Positions 30,048-39,666 of a stretch of DNA of 64,000 bases are shown here, in pieces. Origin of the DNA: G047528255 sp047528255. Its GTDB lineage: Bacteria > Bacteroidota > Bacteroidia > Flavobacteriales > Blattabacteriaceae. Positions within the stretch are counted from its first letter, which is position 1. Each line of letters opens with the position of its first letter. The position numbers were made by a program, and so were the translations under genes. The stretch lies in the NCBI GenBank assembly GCA_047528255.1, contig CP180024.1:1-64000 (forward strand), written 5' to 3'. The notes beneath the pieces are model-generated. The model saw only the letters and a list, made by a program, of their open reading frames with translations, was not told the DNA's origin and ran no database searches.

Positions 30048-30119
30048 TTACCCCAATTCTTTGAAGAGGAAAATAATAAGGCTGAGGACTATAGTTATAA
30101 TATTTTTGCACGTTCTCAT
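30048..30119 (-). CDS. ilv leader peptide (attenuation)
   Basis: This is a 23-codon frame from ATG 30119 to TAA 30048. It has Ile at 7, 8, 10, 15 and 16, Val at 11, and Leu at 12, 14, 18 and 22: ten of 23 codons are Ile, Val or Leu (IITIVLSLII core). The final codons TTG GGG TAA contain the antiterminator strand TTGGGGTA. A ribosome waiting at Ile15-Ile16 would leave that strand free; a ribosome at the stop codon would cover it. The ATG is only 5 nt from the -7 box, so translation is probably leaderless. It is too short for routine gene calling. Confidence 0.8.
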   Translation of the reverse strand: MRTCKNIITIVLSLIIFLFKELG

Positions 30120-30124
30120 TGAGA

Positions 30125-30155
30125 CAAAGATAATAAAAAAAATAATGCGTACAAA
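30125..30155 (-). promoter_or_regulatory. Promoter of the ilvD leader
   Basis: On the minus strand TTTG (30155-30152), exactly 19 nt, then TATCTTTG (30132-30125) match the Bacteroidetes consensus TTTG-N19-TAnnTTTG without mismatch. The start of transcription would fall at or next to the ATG of the leader peptide. Confidence 0.75.
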
Positions 30156-30261
30156 ATCAAGATTTGGGTTATTTATAAAGAGACACACATAAATATGTGT
30201 TATCATATTTATATAAATTTTATAATATAGGTAATTTAAATTAGATTTTTAAAAAAGACAT

Positions 30262-30702
30262 GAGAACGTTGCGAGACCATTGTGTTAAGTTGAATTACGT
30301 TTATTCAGCCATCCTAGATGGTCTTCGTTGGAGAAGATGTAGATTTAGTTTTTACATTGTATTCGAAAACTGTTGATTATAAATTAATTAATTATATCTA
30401 TTTTTATAAACAGCTCATAATAATTCCAGGGCACGATATAAATTATGTACCATATTATATTTATAATATGCTGGGCATGCATACGCTCTAATCCTTTGTA
30501 ACAATAACCTGTCTGATCCAGGCCAACGCTTTATACTTCCAAAACGACCTTCTACTACCCATCGGTTTTTATTCACTAATTTGTTTAATAATATAATTAA
30601 TAGTATTTTGAATACGATGTTAAATACTAAATCTATATCGTCTCCAAGTAAAGCTCATCCAGGAGGCTGGATGAACGCAATCCACATTAACACAATGGCC
30701 TC
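30262..30702. mobile_element. IS5 right ends, inverted pair
   Basis: An 11-bp left-terminus stub (GAGAACGTTGC) is followed by a minus-oriented right half (30273-30591, including the ERTFG/RYKGL region) and then a plus-oriented right end (30592-30702, ending ACAATGGCCTC). The result is a large imperfect palindrome between the divergent ilv and suf units. Confidence 0.82.
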
Positions 30703-30775
30703 GAAGTGAGAGTTCATTGTTTTTTTTGTATTTATTCCCCCACCAAAAGATATGATACCACTCACAAATAGTTAC

Positions 30776-30783
30776 TAACTTTG
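30776..30783 (+). promoter_or_regulatory. Probable -7 box for the suf operon
   Basis: TAACTTTG fits TAnnTTTG and lies 22 nt before the sufA ATG. No TTTG is present 19-21 nt upstream, so the promoter is only half supported. Confidence 0.4.
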
Positions 30784-30805
30784 TAAGTTCAAAAATTCAA
30801 CCATC

Positions 30806-31135
30806 ATGGTTTACTTATCAGATACAGCCAAGGAAAAGCTCGTTAATATAATGAAAAAAGAAGGTCTATCCCCCGAAACATCTTTTGTACGTTTCGGCGT
30901 CTTAAGCGGAGGATGCTCTGGTTTATCTTACGACCTTTCTTTTGAACAAGAGCAAAGTGAAGACGACAAAGTTTTTGAAAACGGAGAAGTCAAGATAATA
31001 GTTAATAAAAAACATTTCCTCTACCTTGCCGGAACCACACTGGAATACTCCGGAGGCCTCAATGGAAAAGGCTTTTATTTCAATAACCCTAACGCTACAC
31101 GTACTTGCGGTTGCGGAGATAGTTTTTCTTCATGA
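30806..31135 (+). CDS. sufA: Fe-S assembly A-type carrier protein
   Basis: This is a HesB/IscA-family protein of 109 residues that carries nascent Fe-S clusters to client enzymes. The three conserved cysteines are visible: one in GGCSGLSYDL (near 37) and two in TCGCGDSF at the C-terminus. It heads the suf run with sufB 68 bp later. Clients in this window include IlvD and, if it still binds a cluster, RlmD. The full family length is kept. Confidence 0.93.
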   Translation: MVYLSDTAKEKLVNIMKKEGLSPETSFVRFGVLSGGCSGLSYDLSFEQEQSEDDKVFENGEVKIIVNKKHFLYLAGTTLEYSGGLNGKGFYFNNPNATRTCGCGDSFSS

Positions 31136-31203
31136 TTAAAGCTCTCGTCAGTAAATCCGACGAAGCATACCAATTTTGAAGAGAAGAATAGAAAAGAATA
31201 ACA

Positions 31204-32646
31204 ATGAGCAAAGATAAAAAACTACTCAGAGAAGTTACGGAATCCGAGTACAAATACGGTTTTTATAGCAATATCGAGTCAGAGCGCTTTCCAAAAGGAG
31301 TCGATGAAGAGGTCGTACGTGCGCTTTCTCAAAAAAAAAATGAGCCCGAATGGATGTGCCAATGGCGTTTGGAAGCTTTCCGTATTTGGCAAGAAATGAG
31401 CGAACCGAGTTGGGCCAACGTAAAGTACAAAAAACCCGAATTTCAAAACATCAGTTATTACGCCGCTCCGAAGAAAAAAACAGAACTCAACAGTCTGGAT
31501 GAAGTCGATCCAGAACTGCTCGAGACTTTCAACAAATTGGGAATATCTCTGGAAGAACAAAAACGATTCTCGGGCGTAGCGTTAGATGTAGTGATAGACT
31601 CAGTATCGGTAGCCACCACGTTCAGAAAAACCCTGAAGGAAAAGGGTATCATCTTCTGCTCAATTAGCGAGGCAATACAACAATACCGCGACCTGGTAAA
31701 GAAATACATAGGAACAGTCGTTCCTAGACGGGACAACTTTTACGCAGCTCTCAACTCCGCCGTATTTTCAGACGGATCCTTCTGTTACATCCCAAAAGGA
31801 GTGCGTTGTCCGATGGAACTATCAACTTATTTTCGCATCAATGAAGGTGGTACAGGACAATTCGAACGCACGCTCGTCATAGCAGATAAAGACGCCTATG
31901 TCAGCTATTTAGAAGGGTGTACTGCCCCCCAACGAAGTGAAAACCAACTGCACGCCGCAGTAGTCGAACTCATCGCTTTGGAAGGCTCCGAAATCAAATA
32001 TTCAACCGTTCAAAATTGGTTTCCCGGAGACAAGCAAGGTGTAGGAGGCGTATTCAATTTCGTCACCAAACGTGGTCTTTGCGAAAGACGAGCTAAAATA
32101 TCTTGGACACAAGTAGAAACCGGATCAGCCATTACCTGGAAATATCCCTCCTGTATCTTGAAAGGCGACTATTCAATAGGTGAATTTTATTCCATAGCTC
32201 TGACTAAAAATTTCCAACAAGCCGATACCGGAACCAAGATGATCCATATCGGAAAAAATACCAAGAGCACGATCATCTCAAAAGGTATATCAGCCGGAAA
32301 ATCCCAAAACAGTTATCGTGGTTTGGTCAAAATATCTTCCAAAGCCGAAAACGCCCGAAATTTTTCCCAATGTGACTCACTTTTTATGGGAAATCAGTGC
32401 GGGGCACATACCTTTCCGTACATCGAAGTGAAAAATCCTTCCGCCCAAGTCGAACATGAAGCCACTACATCAAAAATCGGAGAAGATCAAATTTTCTATT
32501 GTAATCAACGAGGCATCGACACGCAAAAAGCCGTAGCTCTCATTGTTAACGGATTTAGTCGTGAAGTTCTCAATAAACTACCAATGGAATTCGCCGTGGA
32601 AGCTCGAAAACTTTTGGAAGTTTCGCTGGAAGGATCCGTAGGATGA
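31204..32646 (+). CDS. sufB: Fe-S assembly scaffold subunit SufB
   Basis: SufB is the scaffold of the SufBCD complex on which clusters are built. The 480 residues are full length. CYIPKGVRCPMELSTYFRIN and the beta-helix region with LEGCTAPQRSENQLHAAVVE are clearly recognisable; the C-terminal NQRGIDTQKAVALIVNGF block carries the SufC-binding segment. The second of six consecutive plus-strand coding units, it ends 49 bp before sufC. Confidence 0.97.
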   Translation: MSKDKKLLREVTESEYKYGFYSNIESERFPKGVDEEVVRALSQKKNEPEWMCQWRLEAFRIWQEMSEPSWANVKYKKPEFQNISYYAAPKKKTELNSLDEVDPELLETFNKLGISLEEQKRFSGVALDVVIDSVSVATTFRKTLKEKGIIFCSISEAIQQYRDLVKKYIGTVVPRRDNFYAALNSAVFSDGSFCYIPKGVRCPMELSTYFRINEGGTGQFERTLVIADKDAYVSYLEGCTAPQRSENQLHAAVVELIALEGSEIKYSTVQNWFPGDKQGVGGVFNFVTKRGLCERRAKISWTQVETGSAITWKYPSCILKGDYSIGEFYSIALTKNFQQADTGTKMIHIGKNTKSTIISKGISAGKSQNSYRGLVKISSKAENARNFSQCDSLFMGNQCGAHTFPYIEVKNPSAQVEHEATTSKIGEDQIFYCNQRGIDTQKAVALIVNGFSREVLNKLPMEFAVEARKLLEVSLEGSVG

Positions 32647-32695
32647 CACATCAATTAGATCTTATTTTATAAAGATTATCGATAAGAAAATTACC

Positions 32696-33451
32696 ATGTT
32701 AAAAATTAACAATTTACACGCTTCTGCAGAGGAAAAAGACATCTTGAAAGGAATCAACCTAGAGATCAACCCCGGAGAAATACATGCCATCATGGGGCCT
32801 AACGGTTCAGGAAAAAGTACTTTATCTTCAGTGATCGCCGGAAAAGAAGAATATGAAGTAACCCGCGGAACCATTCTATTCGAGGGAGAAAATATTTTGG
32901 ACCTCTCTCCGGAAGAGCGCGCGCACTTGGGTATATTTATCTCTTTCCAATACCCGGTAGAAATCCCCGGTATATCGGTGACAAACTTCATCCGAACGGC
33001 AGTCAACGCCTCACGAAAAGCCCACGGATTGGAAGACATGCCCGCAGCGGAAATGCTCAAAAAAATTCGAGAAAAATCTTCCTTTCTCAGCATCGACAAG
33101 GATTTTCTTTCCCGCTCATTGAACGAAGGATTCTCCGGAGGAGAGAAAAAACGAAATGAAATTTTTCAAATGGCAATGCTCGAACCCAAACTGGCCATAC
33201 TCGACGAGACCGATTCAGGGTTGGACATCGACGCGCTCCGCATCGTCGCGGAAGGAGTCAATGCATTGAAAAAAAAGAGTAATTCCATACTCATCATTAC
33301 CCATTACCAACGCCTGCTCGAATATATCGTTCCGGATCATGTCCATGTACTCTATCAAGGAAAAATCGTCAAATCCGGAGACAAAATATTGGCCTTTGAA
33401 CTCGAAAAAAAAGGCTATAACTGGATCAAAAAAGAGGTAGAGCCTATTTGA
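32696..33451 (+). CDS. sufC: Fe-S assembly ATPase SufC
   Basis: This ABC-type ATPase of 251 residues drives conformational change of SufB-SufD. MGPNGSGKST (about 39-48) is Walker A, NEGFSGGEKKRNEIFQM contains the ABC signature, LAILDETDSGLDIDAL is Walker B with the SufC-specific D-E-x-D-S-G-L-D, and ITHYQRLLEYI holds the switch histidine. It is cytoplasmic and not a transporter subunit. All catalytic residues are in place. Confidence 0.97.
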   Translation: MLKINNLHASAEEKDILKGINLEINPGEIHAIMGPNGSGKSTLSSVIAGKEEYEVTRGTILFEGENILDLSPEERAHLGIFISFQYPVEIPGISVTNFIRTAVNASRKAHGLEDMPAAEMLKKIREKSSFLSIDKDFLSRSLNEGFSGGEKKRNEIFQMAMLEPKLAILDETDSGLDIDALRIVAEGVNALKKKSNSILIITHYQRLLEYIVPDHVHVLYQGKIVKSGDKILAFELEKKGYNWIKKEVEPI

Positions 33452-33482
33452 TCTTATCACAAAAACCACAGACCACAAAAAT

Positions 33483-34802
33483 ATGGAGTTGAAAGAAAAG
33501 ATTATCTCTTCGTATATCGCTCAACAAAACCAAACTATACCGGTCAACAAATATGTACACCGGATGCGTTGCAAGGCCATTGATATTTTTGAAAAAAAAG
33601 GATTCCCGACAGTAAAGGAAGAAGAATGGAAGTATACCAACTTAACGCCCGTCCTCAAACATGACTACAGTCTTTTCGCCTCTCAGAACATTTCGGTAGA
33701 ACACAAGGTTATTCAAAAATACCTTTTGGATGAGCTCGACGCCTTTCGGCTCATTTTCGTAGACGGTGTGTACAGCTCCTGGCTTTCCGAAACCACCCAT
33801 AACGGCAAAGATATTTGCGTTCTGTCCAATGCGTTTGCTCAAAAAAAACATGGAGCGATTATCAAAAATTACTATGGCAAAATAGCCCCGAAACATGATG
33901 CCCTAACCTCTCTCAACACAGCCTTTGCACAAGATGGCTCCTACATCTACATCCCGAAAAACATTTTGGTAGAGAAGCCCATTCAAATCCTCTACCTTTC
34001 AACAGGGGCCACCACAGAAGTGATGTTACAGCCGAGGAACCTTATCGTGGTCGGTAAAGGGTCTCACGTGCAAATCATCGAGCGACATCAATGCCTGAAT
34101 AATCATATCGTCTTGAGCAATTCAGTAACAGAAGTGTACGCAGCAGCCAACAGCCAAGTAGAATACTTCAAGATACAAAACGACATGCCAAGGTCTGCTC
34201 TAATCGATCATACCTTTGTGATACAAGAACAAAACAGCTTTTGCTCAGTTGATACTTTTTCGTTTCAAGGAAAATTCATAAGAAACAATTTGAATTTCTA
34301 TCAGCGTGGAGAAAGGATTAACTCCCACCTGAAAGGCCTTACCATCGCCCAAGGTGAACAATTGGTAGATCATCACACTCTAGTAGACCACCTATATCCA
34401 CAGTGTGAGAGCCACGAAATATACAAAGGCATCTTCGGAGGCAAGACAAAAGGCATCTTCAACGGAAAGATTATGGTACACAGTGACGCTCAAAAGATCA
34501 ACGCCTTCCAACAAAACAATAATATATTGCTTTCCAAAGAAGCCTGCATCAATAGCAAACCACAGCTGGAAATATTTGTAGACGATATCAAATGCTCACA
34601 CGGTTGTACGATAGGTCAACTCAACCCAGAAACCCTGTTTTATCTCCGCGCGCGCGGTATCCCCGAAAAAGAAGCTAAGGCCTTCTTGCTCTTAGCCTTC
34701 TCCGAAAAAATTTTGGAAAACATCAATATCCCTCAACTGAGGAGTAGCATTCATAAAATGATTGGAGAAAAATTGGAAGTAAATCTCGAATTCGAGTTGT
34801 AA
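33483..34802 (+). CDS. sufD: Fe-S assembly subunit SufD
   Basis: SufD partners SufB in the scaffold and is needed for iron acquisition. The 439 residues have the helical front (EEEWKYTNLTPVLKHDYSLF), the beta-helix core (DHHTLVDHLYPQCESHEIYK, GIFNGKIMVHSDAQKINAFQ) and the C-terminal SHGCTIGQLNPETLFYLRAR block shared with SufB. It ends 5 bp before sufS, consistent with one operon. Confidence 0.95.
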   Translation: MELKEKIISSYIAQQNQTIPVNKYVHRMRCKAIDIFEKKGFPTVKEEEWKYTNLTPVLKHDYSLFASQNISVEHKVIQKYLLDELDAFRLIFVDGVYSSWLSETTHNGKDICVLSNAFAQKKHGAIIKNYYGKIAPKHDALTSLNTAFAQDGSYIYIPKNILVEKPIQILYLSTGATTEVMLQPRNLIVVGKGSHVQIIERHQCLNNHIVLSNSVTEVYAAANSQVEYFKIQNDMPRSALIDHTFVIQEQNSFCSVDTFSFQGKFIRNNLNFYQRGERINSHLKGLTIAQGEQLVDHHTLVDHLYPQCESHEIYKGIFGGKTKGIFNGKIMVHSDAQKINAFQQNNNILLSKEACINSKPQLEIFVDDIKCSHGCTIGQLNPETLFYLRARGIPEKEAKAFLLLAFSEKILENINIPQLRSSIHKMIGEKLEVNLEFEL

Positions 34803-34807
34803 AAGCT

Positions 34808-36034
34808 ATGTTGTCACAAGAAGAAATCCACCATATCCGCAGACAATTTCCCATATTGACACAAACGGTTTACGGAAAACCGTGGATTTATCTGGATAAC
34901 GCAGCCACCACACAAAAACCGAAACAGGTTCTACAATCCATCATGGATTACTACACAACGATCAATTCCAACGTACATCGCGGGGTACACCATATCAGTC
35001 AATTAGCCACTTCCGCCATGGAGCGCAGTAGGGAACGTCTCCAAAAGTTCATCCATGCTGCATCGCCACACGAGATCATTTTCACACGAGGCACAACGGA
35101 AGCCATCAATCTGGTAGCCTCAAACATGAAAAACATGATCAAAGCCGGGGATGAAATAATCGTTTCACAATTGGAACACCACTCCAATATCGTCCCTTGG
35201 CAAATGCTCTGCCAACGTACGGGAGCCTTACTGAGGGTGATCCCAATTGACCGAGACGGAGCCTTAGAATGGGAAATATTTGAATCCCTGCTCTCGAAAA
35301 AAACCAAGATCGTAGCGATCAATCAAATATCCAATGTCTTGGGCATCATTAACCCCATTCGGAAAATAATTCAAAAAGCTCACGAATACAACGCTTGGGT
35401 CTTGATCGACGGAGCTCAAGCTCCGTGCCACATACCGATAAACGTACAGGAACTTGACGCAGATTTTTACGCCTTTTCAGCCCACAAGATGTACGGTCCG
35501 ACAGGAATGGGACTTCTTTACGGTAAAGAAAATATTTTAGAAACATATCCTCCCTATCAAGGCGGTGGAGAGATGATCAAAGAAGTAACTTTCGAGAAAA
35601 CCACCTATGCTGATCTTCCCTTCCGATTCGAAGCCGGAACCCCGAACATTGAAGGTATCATTGCGTGGAACGCAGCCATCGATTTTATCGAACAAATAGG
35701 TCTTGATCAAATACAATTATACGAAACACGGCTTTTGAATTACGTCACCGAGCGTTTGAGCAATATCGAAGCTCTCACCATATATGGGCATCACAAATCA
35801 CGTTCAGGAATCATATCATTTAACCTAACCGAAACGCACCCTTTTGACGTGGGAAGCATTTTAGATCGCCTAGGAATCGCAGTGCGTACCGGACATCATT
35901 GTGCACAGCCTTTGATGCATTTTCTGAACATACCTGGAACGGTACGCGCCAGCTTTTCCGTGTACAACACTTTTGAAGAAGTCGACCGACTCTACGACGG
36001 TATATTGAAAGCAAAAAAGATGTTGGATATCTAA
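34808..36034 (+). CDS. sufS: Cysteine desulfurase SufS
   Basis: SufS takes sulfur from cysteine for cluster assembly, using PLP. The 408 residues show DNAATTQKP, a HHSNIVPW block, SAHKMYGPTGMGLLYG with the PLP lysine, and RTGHHCAQP with the persulfide cysteine. No sufE or sufU follows in this window: an IS island begins 50 bp after the stop. Sulfur transfer may therefore use a partner elsewhere, or occur directly. Confidence 0.96.
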   Translation: MLSQEEIHHIRRQFPILTQTVYGKPWIYLDNAATTQKPKQVLQSIMDYYTTINSNVHRGVHHISQLATSAMERSRERLQKFIHAASPHEIIFTRGTTEAINLVASNMKNMIKAGDEIIVSQLEHHSNIVPWQMLCQRTGALLRVIPIDRDGALEWEIFESLLSKKTKIVAINQISNVLGIINPIRKIIQKAHEYNAWVLIDGAQAPCHIPINVQELDADFYAFSAHKMYGPTGMGLLYGKENILETYPPYQGGGEMIKEVTFEKTTYADLPFRFEAGTPNIEGIIAWNAAIDFIEQIGLDQIQLYETRLLNYVTERLSNIEALTIYGHHKSRSGIISFNLTETHPFDVGSILDRLGIAVRTGHHCAQPLMHFLNIPGTVRASFSVYNTFEEVDRLYDGILKAKKMLDI

Positions 36035-36083
36035 ACCTATCCGAGCAATAGCCTATAGACTTATCCAAAAAGTATCAAGCTCT

Positions 36084-37353
36084 GAGAATGTTGCATGAGA
36101 GAAGGATATTAAAATATTTTTAAATCAATATATTGCTTTGTATATATGGAGTATAAAATAAAAAATTCGGATCCATGCTCAGAAGTACTGCATAAATAAG
36201 CATTTATGAACTATATATGGAATATTCTACCAGAAGGAGTGAGTTTTCAAAAGGTTAAACACCTTTATCCACTGGATAAGGAATGGAAAAGAAATAAGAA
36301 AAACATATCAAAAAGTCAGGGAATAAAAGGCCAATCTGCTTACAGTTGACTATCGTTATTTAAGATGATGATTTTGAGTTACTGGTATAATCTCAGTGAT
36401 CTAGGAACGGAAGAATTGTTGATAGAGCCTTGAGCTGCATGCTCTTTTTTGGTTTTTGATTAACATATAAGATTATAGATCATACGATTCTGTGCAGAGT
36501 TCGCAATGAAATAGTAGTCAAACAGGAATATGAGCGCTTGCTGAAAAAGATCAATAAGGAATTAAAAAAGAATTAGGCGATAGTTAAAACAGGAGTGATA
36601 GTAGATGCCAGTATTACAGTGAGTCCCCCTTGCTCCAAAGGGAGCTCCTACCTACGTAGTGGAGGATCAGAAGGAAGAGGGGAAAAGTAAATCAGTCAAA
36701 GAAAAGCAAGGGTAAAAAAAGAGATTCAATTAGGAGTAGAGACTCAAATAAAATGGCTCAAGAAATCAGGTAAGCTCTACTACGGATACAAGAAGCACAT
36801 AGGCTAGATAAAAATGGAGTGGGACTAGTTGTACATATGCGTAGCTTCCAATGAGCATGATAGTAGAGGGCTAAAGCTATTAATAAGCAAACTAGGGGAT
36901 ATAAACCAAGAGAAGTATATGCAGCCAAAGGTTACCAAGTTCCAGAAAACGTGTCTTACTTTCATAGTCGAGGCATCAAAGACTGTATATAGAAGAAAGC
37001 CTATAGGAACCGTCCCTTAAATAGGATCGCTATATTATTCAAGATAATTAGTGAATAAAACCCAATGGGGAATAGAACGTATTTTTGGTAGTATAAAGTG
37101 TTGGTTTGGATCAGGCAAGGCTCGTTACAAAGGATTAGCTCGTGTGTATGCCCAGTATCTTATGGAGGCTATGGAGCATAACTTGTATCGTTCCCCTGGA
37201 GTTATTATGAGTTGTCCATAAAAATAGATATAATTAATTAATTTATAATCAACCATTTTAGAACACAATGTGAAAGACTAAATCTACATTTTCTCTAACA
37301 AAGCCCATATAGGAGGCTGAATAACCCTAATCTACCATTAACATAATGGTCTC
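36084..37353 (+). mobile_element. IS5-type element, full length, degenerate
   Basis: A complete plus-oriented copy (1,270 bp) runs from GAGAATGTTGCATGAG to ATAATGGTCTC. Many stops occur. The VDASI-like region, DKGY equivalent and ERIFG block are recognisable in separate frames. Confidence 0.9.
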
Positions 37354-37500
37354 GAGCTGTTCATAAAAATAAATATAGTTAATTAGTTTATAATTAGTAG
37401 TATTTTCGAATACAATGTGAAAGACTAAATCTACATTGTTCTCCAACGAAGCCCATTTAGGGGCTGAATAAACGTAATCCACCATTGATACAATGGTCTC
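37354..37500 (+). mobile_element. Extra IS5 right end (147 bp)
   Basis: It starts exactly at the transposase stop region (GAGCTGTTCATAA) and ends at ACAATGGTCTC, directly abutting the complete copy. A matching unit of nearly the same extent occurs at 41544-41689. It ends 79 bp before rplS. Confidence 0.82.
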
Positions 37501-37579
37501 GGAATGAGAAAATTTTTTACATTTACGTCCGGTTCCATAAGGTTAGAAATATCTGTTATACCTTTAATATTAAATAATT

Positions 37580-37966
37580 ATGAACTCCCTGATCAAGTAC
37601 GTTCAAGAGAAATATATAGGAAAGAAAGACTTTCCGGATTTTAACTCCGGAGATACCATCACAGTACATTATGAGATCAAGGAGGGAGACAAAACTCGTA
37701 CACAATCTTTTAAAGGGGTAGTCATTCAGCGTAGAGGGGAAGCATTTACGGAGACCTTTACGATACGTAAGATGAGTGGTGATGTTGGAGTAGAGCGTAT
37801 ATTCGTTTTAAGTCAACCTTCCATTCAAAAGATTGAAGTTGAAAGGAAAGGAAAGGTTCGTAGGAGCAGAATTTATTATTTCTGCAAATTGAAAGGAAAA
37901 AAATCCCGTATTAAAGAAAAACAATTTTCGTTCTTTCAGAAGAAAAAAAGGCCTGCTTCTGTCTAG
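37580..37966 (+). CDS. rplS: 50S ribosomal protein L19
   Basis: L19 sits at the 30S/50S interface. The 128 residues include the SH3-like core: FNSGDTITVHYEIKEGDKTR, then QSFKGVVIQRRGEAFTETFT, IRKMSGDVGVERIF and the basic C-terminal VRRSRIYYFCKLKGKKSRIK. It is monocistronic between two IS islands. A weak hairpin (TATTTCA / TGAAATA, 37979-37996) follows and may end transcription. Confidence 0.97.
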   Translation: MNSLIKYVQEKYIGKKDFPDFNSGDTITVHYEIKEGDKTRTQSFKGVVIQRRGEAFTETFTIRKMSGDVGVERIFVLSQPSIQKIEVERKGKVRRSRIYYFCKLKGKKSRIKEKQFSFFQKKKRPASV

Positions 37967-38401
37967 ACAGATTTTCTGTATTTCACCTTTGAAATATAAG
38001 TGTTTTACGTTTTTTGATCGATTCTTCCTATTTGAAATGGGATTTTTTTTATAATTGCGTGTGCAAATTATTAGTCTGAAACGTTTAGCTTTTTTTGAGA
38101 GTATGGGCAGTTATGACTAAAAATGAGAAGGTCCGTTTCAAGGAAACCGGTAAGCAAAATTATAAAAAATTTGGGCATATCAGCAAGAGCGATTCAAGCA
38201 AATTGTCGATTTGAAGCTTTCGAATAGAAAGATACCCAAAATAGACCGAAAAATCAACCGAATTATTTGTTTTTTCTAGAACATCTTCATGTTTATACTC
38301 TGGGAAAGAGTGGAAAATATGAGCATTTTTTTTCTTTAGAATTTTTTTGAAAGCATCGGCGCCGTTTTTTAAGGGCAATCAGGGAGGCGACATTACTTAT
38401 C
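37967..38401. other. Gene-poor stretch after rplS
   Basis: This is unique sequence without a convincing gene. A 72-codon minus frame (38160-38378, containing SFPEYKHEDVLEKTNNSVDF) is the only long opening. I do not recognise it, and it may be the residue of a decayed gene. Confidence 0.3.
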
Positions 38402-39666
38402 GAAAACGTTTCATGAGAGAAGAAAATTACAAATTTTGTAAATCAATATATTGTTTCGTCTACTTGGAATAGGAAATAAAAAAATCCGGATCTATACTCA
38501 GAAGTACCGCGCAAATAAGCTTTAGTGAAGTATATATGGAACGTTCTACAAGAAGAAATTAGTTTTCAAAAGGTTAAAAACTTTGAGCCACTGGAAAAGG
38601 ATGGAGAAAGAAATAAGAAGAATATATCAAAAAGGCCAGGGAATAAAAGGCCAGCCTGCTTATAGTGAAATATCATTATTTAAGATGACGCTTTTGAGTC
38701 ACTAGTATGATCTCAGTGATGTAGGAACGGAAAAATTGGTAAACGATTCCATAGGCTGTATAAGATTTTGTGGTTCTCGATTGGAAGCTCAGGATCCTAA
38801 ATCATACGACTCTATGCAGATTTCGCAATGAAATAGTAGCAAAAAGGCATATGATATCTTACTGAAAAAGATCAATAAGGAATTAGAAAAGCATCAGGCT
38901 ATATTTAAAACAGGAGTCATAGTAGATGCCCTTATTACAGTAATATCCCTTACTCCCAAGGGAGTTCCTTCCTCCGTAGTGGAGGATAGAAAGGAAGTGG
39001 GGGCAAAAGCAAATCAGTCAAAGAAAAGCAAGGGCAAAAAAGAGACTCAATCAGGAATAGACACTCAAAGAAAATGGTTCAAGAAATTAGGTAAAATCTA
39101 CTACGGATACAAGAAACACATAGGGGGGATAAAAATGGAATGATACTAGCCGTACATAGCGTAGCAACCAATGAGCATGATAGTAGAGGGCTAAAGCCAT
39201 TAATAAGCAAACTAAGATATAAAGTCAGAGAAGTATATGCAGATAAAAGTTACCAAGTGTTAGCCAACGTGTCTTACTTTCATAATCAAGACATCAAAGA
39301 CCGTATACAGAAGAAACTCTATAAGACTATACCTTAAGTAGGATAGCTATATTATTTAAGAAATTAGTGAGTAAACCCTGATGGGTAGTAGAACGTTTTT
39401 TTGACAGTATAAATTGTTAATTTGTATCAGGAAAGGCTAGTTACAAAGTATTAGCTCGTGTGCATGCCTAGCATATTATGGATGCTATGGAGCATGATTT
39501 GTATCGTTCCCCTGGTATCATTATGCGTTTTTCATAAAATAGATATAATTAATTAATTTATAATCAATAGAATTTTGAATAGGATATGAAATACTAAATC
39601 TATATCGTCTCCAACGAAGCCATCTAGGAGGCTAGATAAAGGTTATTAACCTTAGCACAATAGCCT
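38402..39666 (+). mobile_element. IS5-type element, full length, degenerate
   Basis: A complete copy (1,265 bp) runs from GAAAACGTTTCATGAG to GCACAATAGCC. Its right end has cut the 5' part off the recF remnant. The piece at 39140-39337 retains the ATNEHDSRGLKPLISKL region. Confidence 0.9.
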
